Assembly (NCBI GenBank): GCA_030248225.1
Contig: JASANE010030220.1
Coordinates: forward strand, 46,942-110,941
Reading direction: 5' to 3'
Source: Trileptium ribeirensis
Taxonomy: Eukaryota > Nematoda > Enoplea > Enoplida > Thoracostomopsidae
Length of the DNA stretch: 64,000 bases
Positions 1 through 13,800 of this stretch are shown piece after piece (position 1 is the stretch's first letter; every line of letters begins with the position of its first letter). The notes beneath the pieces are model-generated. The model made no database searches and was not told the DNA's origin. It worked only from the letters and a program-made list of their open reading frames with translations. A program made the position numbers and the translations under genes.

Positions 1-283
1 ATGATACCCGAGGGCATGACTTAGGAGGTCTGCCCCAGTGAGAACTGGAGGAGCCGAAAATGCCTGGATGGCTATTACTCTAATACATTTAGGGGGTCCA
101 CAGTTGAACTAGGGGAACATAAAATACTGTAACCATGAAAATGTCTAACATTGCAACTGATTACAATTGTGCTTGCTTAAAAAATGAAATCTTTGTTATT
201 TTAGCCCCGAAGGTGGAACTTTGTGGATTTTTAGTCAAAATAGGAAAAATTCTAATATTGTTGGCTCTTCAGATAAAAATTTG

Positions 284-2600
284 CTAATTTTTAATAACAC
301 AGAAAAGTGCGGATGACAGGAACTGGAGCGAAGTCAAAATATAGTGCAGTTTGAACTGGTGGGACCGTAGGGAGGTCCAGGACCAGAACCGGGGTTCCCT
401 CCAGCCTATTTGGAGAAACCAGTGTCTTAACCATTTTGTTACTGCCCTCATCACAGAGTCAAATGACCCTGCGAAGACCACAAAAAGAGCTCTAAAATTA
501 CGTCTATCACATATCACGTACTCGTCGCTCGAATTCCTTCCTCAAGCAGAATATCTGTTCACTTCAGCCTCTGTCTGGCCTGAGCGAAAGCCCGCCGTTT
601 ATGCCGGATTTAGCTTTCGTATAATGCGTATATAATGCTTTGATGATAGTTTTTAGTGCCTTCAAAGTAATGGACAGCAGATGGATACCTCTGTTTTTTC
701 TCTATACTCCGACTTTGTTCCTTTTTTAAAAATGGGGCACTATTACAGAGTTTTCCAATCACTTGGCATGCCTTCAGTGATCCACTCAGACTGAAACAGC
801 TGCGACATTCGTTATGGGAGTGCGTGCTTTGCCACCATTGATGTGCCATTCACTCCAGGAGATTTATCAGGCTTAGGTGGATTCAGTGCATCTCGGATTT
901 CTTCGACTGCCGGTGAGGTCAAGCACTAAAAATACATCATCACTATCGTTGGAGTGCTTGCGAGTTCCCATTTAACTGATCGCTGTATAGCTTCATAGGA
1001 TTACGCTTGTTCAGTAGTGTTTCGAAATGATTTGCTAATCACTGGAGATTCTCAATTTTAGACTTGATAAGACTCCATTTAGCTGGCCTGTCCACAGCCC
1101 TCCGAAAAGTGGGGGGGGGGAAACTTCGGGGGGCCCCCATGTTCATTCTCGGGGGAAATTTCAAAGTGGGGGGGATAAATTTTGCTTAAAAATACAAAAT
1201 ATTTCCACATTTTCATGCATTTTTACTACTGTGAACGTACTTTCGAGCTAAAAAACAATATTTTAGCGTTATAAATAGTGGTAATTAATGTTTAAAAAAT
1301 AATTTGCAAACAAAAAACATAAATTTTCAGACATAAAAAATTTTTGGAATTAGTTGAACATGGGGGGTTTCGGCCGAGTGGGGGGTTACGGCCATGGGGG
1401 AAAATCTCACGTACATGGGGGGATTTGGAAAGTGGGGGTCCCCCCACCCCCCCACTGTGGACAGGCCAGTTTAGAGCTTTTATAGCTTCATTAACAGAGC
1501 GGCAGTTGACTATAATGCTGCGTAAGGTGCTCTACATCAGTTTGGAGTCACTTAGACTGTTAGCGTTTTCTATCACGGAGGATTTCGCATTCCACTAACG
1601 GTCTTCGTTAGCGCTGTGAGCTTAGTTGTAACAGTGCGTTATGGCGAGTTTGTCTGTTGTATTATGGCACTCATGTACTAGATTTAACGCAATGTTTGTA
1701 ATCTATTGCTTTTTGTGCAAAGGCTCAGAAACCGGTTGAACTGGTGTACAAATGTTGCTCATTCGAGGTTGGTGTTTTCTGAAAGTGAGAGGTGGTCAAT
1801 CATATTTGAAAGCTCTGTCTGGTACAGCTGGCACTTCAGTTCACATTTCAGGTTAAACACATCTAGGCGAGGCAGTAAAGTTTTATGGTCTCACGTAAAG
1901 CTTTGCAATCACTAGAAATTGTTCAGAGCCGATGGAAGCTGAACGCCTAACCCTAACATTATGAATTGAAGTTCGGAAACGCCAACTCATCATGAAGTAT
2001 TTCTTACTTGACGTTGCAGTTGTGTACTGAAATGCATTTTTATGGTCATGCAAAGATACCATTTGTTCACTGTTGTCGTTAATTATCCCGTACTGTGGGA
2101 CCTAGAGTTTTGGAGCAGCCAGATCGGTTTGATCTTGTCTCCGAGTAGAGATCACCAACAATTATTAGTTCTACGTTTCCATTTGATACATAATTTAATG
2201 TTGATATAATTTGGAAAAGAACTGGTCCTTAACTTCTGGTGGGTTCTCATTTGTTGGTGCATATACGTCAACTATCGTCAAATTGTGAATGTTTTTTTCT
2301 GCTGGAAATTCGCTCTGGTATTGCTTCGAAGTTAGAACAAGCTGTGACGTAGTCACTTGTAGTTATAACAAGAACACCATGTTGTTCACAAATCCGTCGG
2401 TGTAAGAGCACCACTGTCGTATGTAGCAATCTGAAAAATCTAGCAAGAAGTTTCCTTCGGTGGGAATCCTTTCGTCAGTTATTGCTGTGATGTCGATGGT
2501 GTGCAGTGGCAGCTCGTCCACAAAGAGGCTAAGACTCCTCGTTAATGTTCGGATATTACAGTTGCCAATATTAATTCGGTCACCGGTTTTTCAGCGTTCA
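284..2600 (-). mobile_element. Degenerate LINE (non-LTR retrotransposon), RTE/Jockey-like, endonuclease plus RT
   Basis: Read on the minus strand from about 2600 down, broken frames give an AP-endonuclease followed by a reverse transcriptase. Endonuclease pieces include IRTLTRSL near 2560 and LTIVDVYAPTNENPPEVKD near 2280-2230. The RT part begins near 913 with EEIRDALNPPKPDKSPGVNG, continues with EGMPSDWKTL and CPIFKKGTKSEY near 720, then AGFRSG near 600 and LFVVFAGSFDSV near 460. These match the order of blocks in LINE polyproteins. Many stops and frameshifts interrupt it, so it is a dead copy. A MITE at 1083-1469 has inserted between the two domains. Clade assignment is tentative; the presence of LINE blocks is clear. 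Confidence 0.8.
1083..1469. mobile_element. G-tract MITE, copy 1 (387 bp, 5-bp TSD TTTAG)
   Basis: The element begins CTGGCCTGTCCACAG and ends with its exact reverse complement CTGTGGACAGGCCAG. It is flanked by TTTAG on both sides (1078-1082 and 1470-1474). Both arms carry long G or C runs; the core is AT-rich. No open frame looks coding. It lies inside the LINE relic at 284-2600, so it is the younger insertion. The superfamily is not clear: 5-bp duplications are known for Transib, but the termini do not look like Transib. Confidence 0.88.
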
Positions 2601-3160
2601 CGTGCCAATTACGTCCACCGGCGCATCGTATACCCCGTAGTTTTAGCATTATCGTTGTGAAGTATTCAGGCCGACTAGGACTAGTTGTAGCATTAACTCC
2701 TGTATGAATTGCTGACTGCTAACCCAGTAGGGTTCGTCACGCCCGCAGATCTTGAGACTAGTACTCCTGGAAGACGTCATGGTTCCCTAAACAAGAGAAA
2801 CCAGATTAGGATCCTATTCGTGTATGCGTATTATTTTGTGTGGATATTAAGCGCGAATGGTTTGCATGCCTAACAAAATTTCTGATGCAATTCAACTTTT
2901 CTTTCGATGACTTGATAAAGCTAAAACACTTACGAACAGAAGGAGTCTACACCTATAGTATTCCAACCTGCGCCCTTATTGTCATGTGTGCCATGCTCCG
3001 TTTGTGCAAATTTCGCGTACAGTCAGGACCACTAGTGTAACTCGACACTTGTGCTTTGACAGTCAATATAGCTGCTAATATATCATAGTGGATTCATTCA
3101 TTAATTAGTAATTTGCCAACATTTTGTTGAATAAGAAGAAGGTCGCAGTTTATTTGGAAA
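2601..3160. other. No gene seen
   Basis: Short open frames only, with no recognisable protein. It may be 5' sequence of the LINE read on the minus strand, or plain intron or upstream DNA of XPR1. No SPX-domain exon was found here. Confidence 0.5.
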
Positions 3161-3393
3161 GTTATATATAGCTAATTTCAGATATTTATGTAGAAAGTTA
3201 TATATAGCTAATGTCAAGAAATTAGGAAGTGTTATTATAGATAACGTCATATATTTAGAAGGTTATATATAGCTAATGTCGACTAATTAGTAAGTTATAT
3301 AGCAAACGTCAGATATTTATAAAGTTATAATATAGCTAATGGCAAGTAATTAGGGAGTTATATATGACTAACGTCAAATATTTAGAAAGTTAT
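3161..3393. repeat. Tandem repeat of about 33-bp monomers with two alternating types
   Basis: About seven monomers begin with GTTATATATAGCTAA or a variant. They alternate between one type ending near ATATTTAGAAA and one ending near AGTAATTAGGAA, which gives a higher-order dimer of about 66 bp. A lone related monomer (TATAGCTAACATCAAAG) occurs at about 4264. The array is followed by a (GTCC)n-like stretch at about 3448-3465. Confidence 0.8.
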
Positions 3394-4757
3394 TAAGCGA
3401 ACCGAAGGGTTTTTGTTTTCGTCAGAGGCGGAAAAATCGGCTCCGTCTGTCCGTCCGTCCGTCCGATGAACTTCTCAATAACTACTGGGCCGATTTAAAT
3501 TTTTTTCGTTTGAAAGGCCTAATATCGAAGAGGTGAAAGACATATAGATTTTGTCAAAATTTGCGTTATTTAATTAGTAATTACCTATTAAGTTAAGCGT
3601 GTTAGCCTATTTTTAGCATTTTCAAACAAAAATTGCTTATTTCTCAATGAATAATAATTAGTGTAAAGCTATTATTTTTGTGCATATACTACATCTCACC
3701 GTGGTGATTGTGAATCTGGTGTTTATTACTATTCGAGGAAGTTCAAACATGTTAATCAGTTAATTAGCTAAGTACTAATTAATTATTCATTAGCTAATTT
3801 TTTGTAAATTTTCAAAGTGCTCAGAAACTAAAAAATATTTGTACACGGGGGTTTCTATATCGCTGATCGCGAATTTGACCTTCTGACGCTCTATAACTTG
3901 GCCATATACGGTAATTAGCTAATGAGGTAATTTTATGCGAATTTTAAAATAACTTCAAAATTGTTAATTCCTTTAGCTTGGGGGTTTTCGACGTCCCTGA
4001 TCATGAATATGTTGCTTGTAAAGCTTTATGATTTTATCATGAGCGTTAATTATTTAATTAATTAACTAATTAGTTGATGTTACTAATTAGCTAATTTTTT
4101 TAGCTAGTGAGCTTTTTGTATGGTGGATTTGACGTCAATTGCCTAAAATGTGATACTTATAAATTGATCAAATATTTTGTTGAAATACATGTATACACAA
4201 AAAGATACCAAGATACTGCCTGTTGCTCCGCTCACTTTTTGTAATTTATTACGTTTATTAGTATATAGCTAACATCAAAGTTTCCATCAATTGTCGTACA
4301 TAAGCCCAATATTGTTTCACTATTTTTTATTTTCGGAGAGGTCGTAATGTTTTCTAACTTTTGCGGCCGAGCAAAGCATATAATATTTTTATTTCGTCGA
4401 GTTGTTAAACAATTTGATAATCGGCCATGTGCGGTGGATTTATATTACGCAGTGTCATTGTGTCTTATTTTTTATAGCAAAGTAAAGCCACAATTTGCAA
4501 GCACAACGACGGGTTTCATCCCTCACACTGTTTAATAATTGCTGTAACAATGTCAAAAACTACTCGTATACCTTCTACGTTATTGAATTTGTAATCAAAG
4601 AACTGTGGCTCTAGATAGTGAAAAAGTGCGCGTCATTTATATATTTTTCTCTTTAAACAGCCTAAGTCATAGGAGAAAATATATCATGTTGCAGGGGCAA
4701 ATGAAGATATGCACATACCTTACAGGATTATTTTTATGATTCAAATTGTTGTTTCAG
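3394..4757. other. AT-rich non-coding DNA before the first visible XPR1 exon
   Basis: It contains a block starting CGAACCGAAGGG at about 3397 and TCTGTCCGTCCGTCCG near 3448, then much TTAATTAG-like low-complexity sequence. No upstream SPX exon was recognised, so this is most likely XPR1 intron with the first exons outside the window. Confidence 0.6.
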
Positions 4758-4889
4758 AATTTCCAAGAACTCAACTTCACGGGTTTCAGGAAGATCCTTA
4801 AAAAGCACGATAAATTGTTCGAAACTGACACAGGCGGCAAATGGCGTCGCGAAAATATGTTCGATGCAACATTTTACACTAACAAAGAT
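4758..4889 (+). CDS. XPR1: XPR1 visible exon 1: end of SPX domain
   Basis: The acceptor is GTTTCAG and the donor is GTAAGA. Forty-four codons in phase 0 contain [15 protein letters not shown], the SPX helix whose lysines bind inositol polyphosphates in family members. It ends at FYTNKD. This is an internal exon, because the protein must start earlier. Confidence 0.95.
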
Positions 4890-7800
4890 GTAAGAATGAT
4901 ATAAATTAAAAAGTCGCTAACGTAAACGAAGACTTTTGCCGAGCATCGTACTCATACACTATTACACCGTCATAGCGCCATGGACAAAATTAACCTGTTT
5001 ACTTGGTGAGTAATACTTGGAGCTTCTGTCCACTGTCCAAATATATCGTCATAAAGCAAGTATCATCACGTTTCAAATAAATTTAGTACTTCTATTCGTA
5101 AGCCGATTCTATTAAAATAGTGTGTAAGTTTTTAAAGTTATTATTAGCTAATTCACATTTCTCTGTCCTAGCAACGCCTGTATTATAGTCCAACTAATAT
5201 TAGGTACTATATATTGTTATTAAATTGAACGTTGCATTTACTGTTGAGGGTTAGTTAGAGAAAATAAAGAATGAGATTTCGAAAAGATTTCTAACAGCAT
5301 TTATTATTATCCATATTCATCGAGTCCAAATTTAGCAATTGTTTCATATTTCTGCGCATCCAATCCAGTTTCCAAGCCCGTTAAGCTCCACGAATAGTGC
5401 AGCAACTGATGTGTGCTTTCAGTATGAATAATATAATAAATCGGGTTTTCAATAGATTGCGCCTGCGCTAAATCTCCACAGTGTCTTTAAACTCATTTTG
5501 GTTTTTACTGTTTACCTTGTGTGCATTGTTAACGCAACAGTGCTGTGGATGTGGTAATAATTTGCTACTTAAATTGGACAGCAGGGTACTGTTTACTTCA
5601 TTGGATCTCATGTTATTGAATGAACTTGTTAGGCCAAAATCAGATAACGTAAATATTTAAAATGTTAGTCAAACAGAGTTTGATTGCCTAGGACGATGTG
5701 TTCCTTGAAGTAGCATTCCATGTTGATCTATTAAGGGATTGGTAATCTTGCTGTACACCTACAAAGTGTATGTTAATAAATGCAATAAACTTTTTGTACA
5801 TACTCAGATAGACAAGCTCATTTCGGACACTGAAGAAATCGTAATAACTCGTATCGAACAAGGCGATCGCGCTAAAGCTATGAAGCGTCTTCGTGTTCAG
5901 CCATTGAGCGAAACACAATCGCCCTGGACAACGTTTCGCCTTGGTCTTTATTTGGGATCGTTCGTAATGCTTCTAGGCATCATTATATTTACCGTCTTGT
6001 TTAAAGACATGACGCATGAAGTACCGTGGGTAAGGTAGTCGAAAACAATATTTATTTTATAATCACTGGTAGCGGTTTCAGTCGTTTTTGGATTAATCAG
6101 AAATACTCACCTGTGTATTTGTATAACTAGACTACTTAGTTTCATAAACTTGACTGAAAGCACCGGAGTCAAGGGTAGCATTATTGTGTGTCATCGTTTA
6201 AATATGGTACGTAATGTGCTATAGGATTAGTAGTCGTCGTGTTTAGCTCAATTTGCCCATAAGTAAATTTTCTGCTGCACATAACTTATACCTTCTTTTT
6301 TGTTACTGTGTGTCGAGATATGATTTGTAAGTGACAGATTAGTTTTATTTCTAATTGCTACTACACGGTAATCAGTTGTTATAAAACTGCTCAGTTTTAT
6401 GTCGGATCAATTCACATCAACTGCTATTATACTGCTATATGTTAAAGTGCTCTTCGGTTAGTAGTAATAATGCATAATTCATTGTAACATGTACCCATAA
6501 GTAATTTTTCTGCTGCACATAACTGTTATGCGCGAGTAAACTTAAGCTACCCCTATCGAACATTCCATTTTATAATTACCGATATCGAATTCTTTACCCT
6601 TGGTTCAGAACCACGGGGCGCCCGATTTTGCCAAGAAAAATACGGTTAAAAATCATTTTACCAAAACACTTTTGATGGAGAAGAAAGGGTTATTTCGAAG
6701 CAAATTTTGACAAAATTTGCGAAATTTTTTGTATTCATGACGGAATTTTACTGCAAATTTTGATAAAATTTTACGTCAATTGTGGGTGTTTTTATCGAGT
6801 TGAATCGCAAAAAATTCCTAAGAGACGATGAATCGATTGGAGGAAACCATAATTTTGCCAGAGGCTCCCCCACCCCCTTCCAATTTGGAGAGCCCAGTGG
6901 TGTTAGCGAACAAAACCAAAAATTCATTAATTTTCTCAAACAGGAAATGGTATGATTCCTGTCGTAGAGCTGCTGGATGGTTTGGCGCTGAATTACTAAT
7001 GAGCAAAAATATTCGATAACATAATTTATCCAAAACAGCAAAATAAGATCGTTGATGGGCGTGGTTTAAGTTTATTCTCACATTGTGTCTTCGTGTTGTT
7101 ACTGTATATCGAGATGTAATTTTGTTCTTTTCAGGTTGCTGTGCGTCTTTTTCGCGGCTTCCTTTTCGTCTACCTCTTCGCTTTCCTTGTTGGTGCTAAT
7201 ATGTATGGTTGGCAGAGTTCTGGTGTCAATCACGTGCTTATTTTCGAAATCGATCCTCGTAATCACTTAACGTATCAAACTTTAATGGAGATTGCTGCAA
7301 TGTTTCTTGTGATATGGGCCTGGTATGTTGTTTCTAGGGTCATGTAGCACTTTTTCACGGCAGTCAAAAGTAATCGATTCACTGTTATGCAGTGAGTAAG
7401 TAGAACCGGCATTAGCTGTAACCGGCACTGCAAATTCGATTTTTGCCGGAACAGGAACCTGGCCTTATCATTAAGATGAAATTAAAAGAAGTATTAATGA
7501 GCTGCTTGCTTTTCGGGTTGAATAAAGGGCATAAGTGATTATTTTGCCAGTTAACACGGTGGTAATGTTGTTTTAAAACTAGATTAGGTGTTTTCCTGCC
7601 CGTACGAGGCATAGTAATGCCCTAAAAATTATGCCATAGCTATGCAGCAGGGAGTAACCGGAATTCTGGTTCCGGTTCCGGCGAAAATCATGTTCCGGTT
7701 GCGGTTCCGGCAAAGGGCAAAAACCATACCGGAACCGGAATTCCGGTTTAAAAAGTTTGTTTGAAATTTTCCACGTTTTTGCTTCAACTGTGACCCAAAC

Positions 7801-10800
7801 CTATGTAATATATATTATACAATGATCAAGCTCCAATACAACCAAGCAAAAAAAGATTAACTAAGCAATTTGACGTTTGAAACGTAAGTAGGGCTCATAA
7901 TTTCAGTTGGAATTTTTCATAATAACCTGCAGGAGTTTGTTAACAAATCAAAGCCACGTCAATGCTTGTAGCGGCTATTTTACACATCCAGAAGTCTGTG
8001 GGGTACGTTTCAATTAAACCGGTGCAACTCGGTAACAGAATATGGCTTACGCAGAAGTACTTAGGGTATGCTTGGCTAACATAAATTGCGTCAAGCACCC
8101 GCCAGTGCGCTTGTAAACTTGGTAAATCAGTCTAAATTGAAGTAAACTAACGTTATCTGCAACGCAGCTAGAAACTGCTTTCTTGGTAAAGAACTGTATT
8201 TATTGAAACTGTGCGAGCAGCATCACAGTGTGTCTTATTTATAGCATTCTGATTAGAAAGTTATCTTCATTATCATCTAATTTACGGGCACTAGCCTAAA
8301 CAGTGTCCCTGACCACTGATCAAAAAATGACCTTCTGTCGATTATTTTCTCTTAGAATCATATAAAGCAATAATTCCAAGTTTCCTACAGAAGAACATGT
8401 AACAAACGTATGTGTAGTAAAGGAAGACGACAGGAGACAGAGCGAAAGTGTGTATTCTACGATCCAAGCTTTGTAAGCGTATTCGATTTGACGCAGCATA
8501 CGCTATGGTGTATAGTGGAAGACGTTTTTTGCTCTGGGTGTCCAAAAATCGACATATTTGATCGATAAATAAACATTGTTAGCTTCCTCAGTCTCTTCAA
8601 AGTTTCAGAAAGGCAATAATACCACCGCAATACATTAAATTTAATGTAAAAGTTATTTTTAATGCATTTTAAATTCACTATACCTTGATTTCTTCCATCA
8701 TCTGTTTTACTATATATAAATTTCGAAGACCAAGTTCCGGATCCGGCTTAAATGGACGGTTCCGGTTATTCCCTGTTATGCAGTGAGTAGGTAGAACCGA
8801 AATTAGCCGTAACCGGCAATGGAAATTTGATTATTTGCCCGAACTGGGACTTAAAACAAGTATTAAATGGTGAATTTAAAACAAGTATTAATGACCTTCT
8901 TGTTTTTTTTTGGGTTGAATAAAGGGCATAAGTGATTATTTTACCAGTTAACACGGTGGTAAACGTTGTTCACTGGGTGTTTTCCTTCCCCTGTGAGGCC
9001 TAAAAATGCTAAAATAGGACTTCAAAATTGTGAAATTTTGGCATTTTTCCAATAATGACCTGTACGTTGAGGGCTATAGATTTTCTACAGGTGTTGGGTA
9101 GCTGGATGTGATTAATGGTCTTTGCAGCCTTTTTACAAAGCAATAGGGTCCTACAAAGCAAAAAATTTTAAAATTATAATTTTCTTGTGATTTTATAAAT
9201 TTCTAATGTTAACATGTACGTTGTTACGTTATTAGGTCACCAATATCAAGCCCTGTATGATTAAAGGACAAGTTCTGCTGTAAGTGGCCGCAAATTTTTC
9301 AGCTTGCACCACAACACCAAAAACCTATCTGTTTTGAAAATTTCTCATTTCATAAGGTTAGAATCCGTTAGTTTGCGAAAAAATCGTTATCAAAAGGTGT
9401 GTAACATTGAACAAAGTTATTCGTTAGTAAGTCTAAGGAGCGCCCCCTATCATCCCTTTCTGTCATCAGCGATTCGCAGTCGTTTGTTCGGTGACCAGAC
9501 GGTAGCAAAATTGGCGTTTTGGACAATCATCGAAAACGTTAAGAAATAAAATATTGACTTGTTAACGATTAACTTGAAACATTAACTAACCGGTGGTGCC
9601 CGCTTGTCATTTAACCTGGAAAATTTTTATTTTGTTATCGAATCAAAATACCATCATTTAATGTTTTAATCGCTGCACACCACATGCAAAGTTCGCGAAC
9701 TACACATATTAGTAATAATAAAACGAAATGTGTAAAACCTAACGATAAATTACCGAATGAAAGTTGCCACAAGTTGCCAGTGTGGTGTGAAACGCAATCG
9801 TGGCCAAACAGCAAATAGGTGAATTGTGTTAGCGAACAAAAACTACACCGTTTCGTATTCAGCCACTCTGCGTTCGCGAACGAAAATGTTTGAATTTGGG
9901 ATTGGTTATGCCAATGACAGCCTTGTTCGCTAACAGTGTTTTGTGCATAGTGTCAAAAGAGGATGATAGGGGCCCAGCTTAAGGTTACTCATGTATTTGG
10001 AGTTGTCACAAGATTCGGCAGTTTATCGGCACCTAATATGTCTCCATTAAGCAAGGAGGCCCCACCTTTCCACGGTTGTGAGAAGGAGCCACTAATGTGC
10101 TGAAAATTACAGCCACTAATTCTTCTAATGTTCTGCTGGTGTATTGTCTTACTGTGCTTTTAAAATTGGCTTAGGAAGCTCAATGTCGAACCTCAAAATA
10201 GACAGCAAACACATAGTAGCCACGCTTTCCCCGCCACCGAGTGAATTGCTGTTAGACAGTCTTCAGCATTGTGAAATATTCGCAATTGCGTTATGTTGTG
10301 GTCTCACAAGCACAAGAGTTAGCTGATAAAACACATTTTGCAGTACAGTTTGTCGCAAGTTACTAAGCAGGAACCATTGGGCTGTAGGTCAAATAGCAGC
10401 AAAGTTAACAAATCCTGGACTACAGAGTACTTTAAAAATTATAAATAAGGTAATGTTTTATCGATTAGAGTTATTTCTTTGTGCCTTATGAACTGTTTAA
10501 TGGAGGTCGATAAATGTGTGTTGGTATATTAAAAGATCTGACGAAAGCTATCTAAACGAGCAAAAACACAGAATATTTTTTATGTTATAAAATATCATCT
10601 TTATCACGGTCTTTATTATGAGTCTTAGACTAAGCTGGTGCTGCTTCTGAGCTGTTCACGGTAGTTGTTCATTTTTAATGATATAACGGCTGCACCAGTT
10701 TGCTTTGATGTTCTGTGTTAACAAAGTAATATCTCATGGTTTTGGCATTTGCGTCGTCCACAGAGAAACTTAATGCACTTACTCGACAGCGTCAGCATTT

Positions 10801-13800
10801 ACCCACGTACGTACGGAAACATTACATTCGACAGTGTGCAACAACCTTTTTGAGTTGTTACGCAGAGCGGGATGTACGTAACAACATTGGTATGCTGTTA
10901 AGTACTTGTGTGTAACCATTGCTAATTTAGTTTGTTACGTTCTGCTCAATTGTTCCGCTCAACCGTTGTTACGTACAGTCTCACCTTTATAACAACTTGC
11001 GAATGTCGTTACGAACAGTCTTAACCAGACATGCTCCATGTTTGAGGTCTGTGACCAGGGGAACAAAATCAGCAAGAACTTTGCCGTCGATATTTATTAC
11101 TTAAACTGAAAACGTCGACTTCGCGAAAATTTTAACTGTGTTTGTTTGACGGTGTGCAGACGCTGCACGCATTTTAGTGTGAACGCTGCATTTGGGAACA
11201 TTTTAGCAAAAACTACCGAAAATTAACAGAAATGGAGAAAATTGTGCAAGATTGGAGAAAATTGTGAACTTTAAAATTTCGACGTTCTATCCACATGTCA
11301 TACACCCTCCCCCCTCACGTGCCCCGGCTACATCTCCCTTGGGACCTCTGACATGGAGCATGTAAAGTTAGGCCTGTGTTTGTAACATCATTCGCATGTT
11401 ATTGTTAAAATGCTGCGAATGAAAGTAGCAGCATTCGTCCTTTTCAAATGAGCAGAGTGTAACATGTTACATTGTTACATACATGTGCTTATGCATAACA
11501 ACTTGCCAAAGTCTACTTTCACAAGCAGTTTTCGGTAAAGCTCAAGAAGGTCGTTTCATTATCGCATCTAATGTTTCCTTGCGCACGTGTGTATGTATAT
11601 ATGCTGACGATGTCGAGTAAGTGCACACATTTCGCTTTGAATGAGACAATTTGCTGTGTGAGTATCTAGTTCGGATTGATTGCTTGTATTTAAATTTTTC
11701 GAAGATTTTATGTATTTTGTAATTAGATACTTCATTTTGTAGGAGAAATGATTTTGCACTTTGTATTGCGCGCAATATGTTGTCATTCTGATTTCTCTAA
11801 AGAAATTATTTGTTCACTATGTTCTGAATTTTGTTTCACCATTCATCTGAATGAGTTTGCGGCAGAGTCGTATTTATGCGTAGAGTTTTGCGCAATAAAA
11901 ATGAGATTATTAAATCGACTTTCGACAAGTCGATTTGTTTGCTGTATGTTTACATGTACATAATTTTCTTAACCTTGTTTTCTGACAGTATCAATGTATA
12001 AACGGATATATAGTAACAAATGTTTAGTATTGGAAATTTATCACTCACTACCTTCCAATCTTGTCGAGCGTTATATTTAATCTTCTTCCAGCAATGATAC
12101 GCTTAGCCAGTATTGCCACATCTTCTTAGTACGGTTAAGCAAAAACGTTTTCACTGTTGGAATTTTACACCAAACTGTCAACAACCATTACCCAAAGCAT
12201 CGGTGAGAGAACACCACCCTAAGAGCAGTCCATAATCACCTGTATTCTCTTCTCAGTTTTACCTAAAGACTACTTCTATTCTTGAACTAATAAAATTAGG
12301 TAGAAAGCTTTCAATAATTCTACGACTGATGAAATTTTTAACATCAATTTTATAATGAAGGATGGATTAATAACTCGTGTCCTATATTAAATTCCAATTC
12401 TATTCGGGTGACTACATTTTTATTGCCCCAAATTTTACCACTTTATCTCCTTTATAATCTTGTATATTCGTGCTGTTTGCATTTACTGTCCATTTCCTGA
12501 CATCACTTTTGTTTGCAACTTTGTTCTTGAGCCTTTCTAACAAAGGCTTTATTCTTGTCTATATAGATTCCATGCATACACTGAATTGCAGAACACAACT
12601 CTTCTGAGTAGTTTTCTATTTTTCTTTCTACAACTTTCCAAGCAACGGGTCCTCCTTTTCGACTCATTTATTCTGTTTATATAGTTGGCCGGGATCATGC
12701 CTAGTAGCCTTTTCAACTGCACTATCAATAGCAGATTGTAGTTAAGTTACTGCTATATCAGTACATTCTAATAACTTCAATATTAAATTTTTGCTACCAA
12801 TATTCTCAGCCAAGGTGTTAAAATACAATGCAGAATTTATTTTTCTGGGTTTTTTACACTCTGACATTGCAATTGTACTGCCAAATTGCCATATTGGAAG
12901 CATATGCATCTATAATCTAAGCATGCGTCATCTTACAATACTCCTCAATACTAAATACTAAAACATTATTTCCATACTAGCCATTGTAATAACAATAATC
13001 TCCCTGCGGTTAGCCGTGACAAAAGGTAGGTTCTATACCAATGTTAATAATTTATAAGGTTGCTGAACCAGTATATTCCAACAGCTTTTTTCCCTATTCA
13101 TTTATGTCTGTACTGCCACTATATGTATGGTGCGCATTGGTATGACGTCCTATGATTACTGCTAGTGCCGTTACACTACAATAATCGACTACTTATACGA
13201 TTTCACTGCTATGAGAACTGTGTGGTCCATGACTCAGTTGGAATATACAAGATACCACCACCCATGAAGAAACACCATTTTCTTCCATATCTACTTTTAG
13301 CACTACATAGTCTGTACTGCATAAGTTATATAGACAGATCACATTTATATCTCAAGAGACTATAATTGCTGTAGGTTTCCCACTTTGTTTATTAGGATCA
13401 CAAAAAACTGTACCTAGATAGTCATCCCAACCAGCAATTTTATTATAACTCATACGGCTCCTGAGTTAGAATTAAAATTTTATTCCGTTTTCACATTTTG
13501 TTGTTGAATTACAGCTAGCTTAGCATGCTGCCAGTTTATCTGTAAAAATTTAAGTGAAGCTGATATAGTTGATGTCTTAGACCAAGCCTTGTCCTCTGAT
13601 ATTGCTAATGTCCCCTAATAACCATACTGAAATCGTTGTGAACCTAAACAACGGATTAAGGTTATAGATTGTCCGTAGTACATTGTAGTCATTTTCACTC
13701 ATCACAATGATAATAATCGTTCTGCCATCTTTTTCGACATAGTTTTTTGTGATTGACATGAACCTCAAGGCATCTGTCTATTGGCATTGACCAGGCTTTT

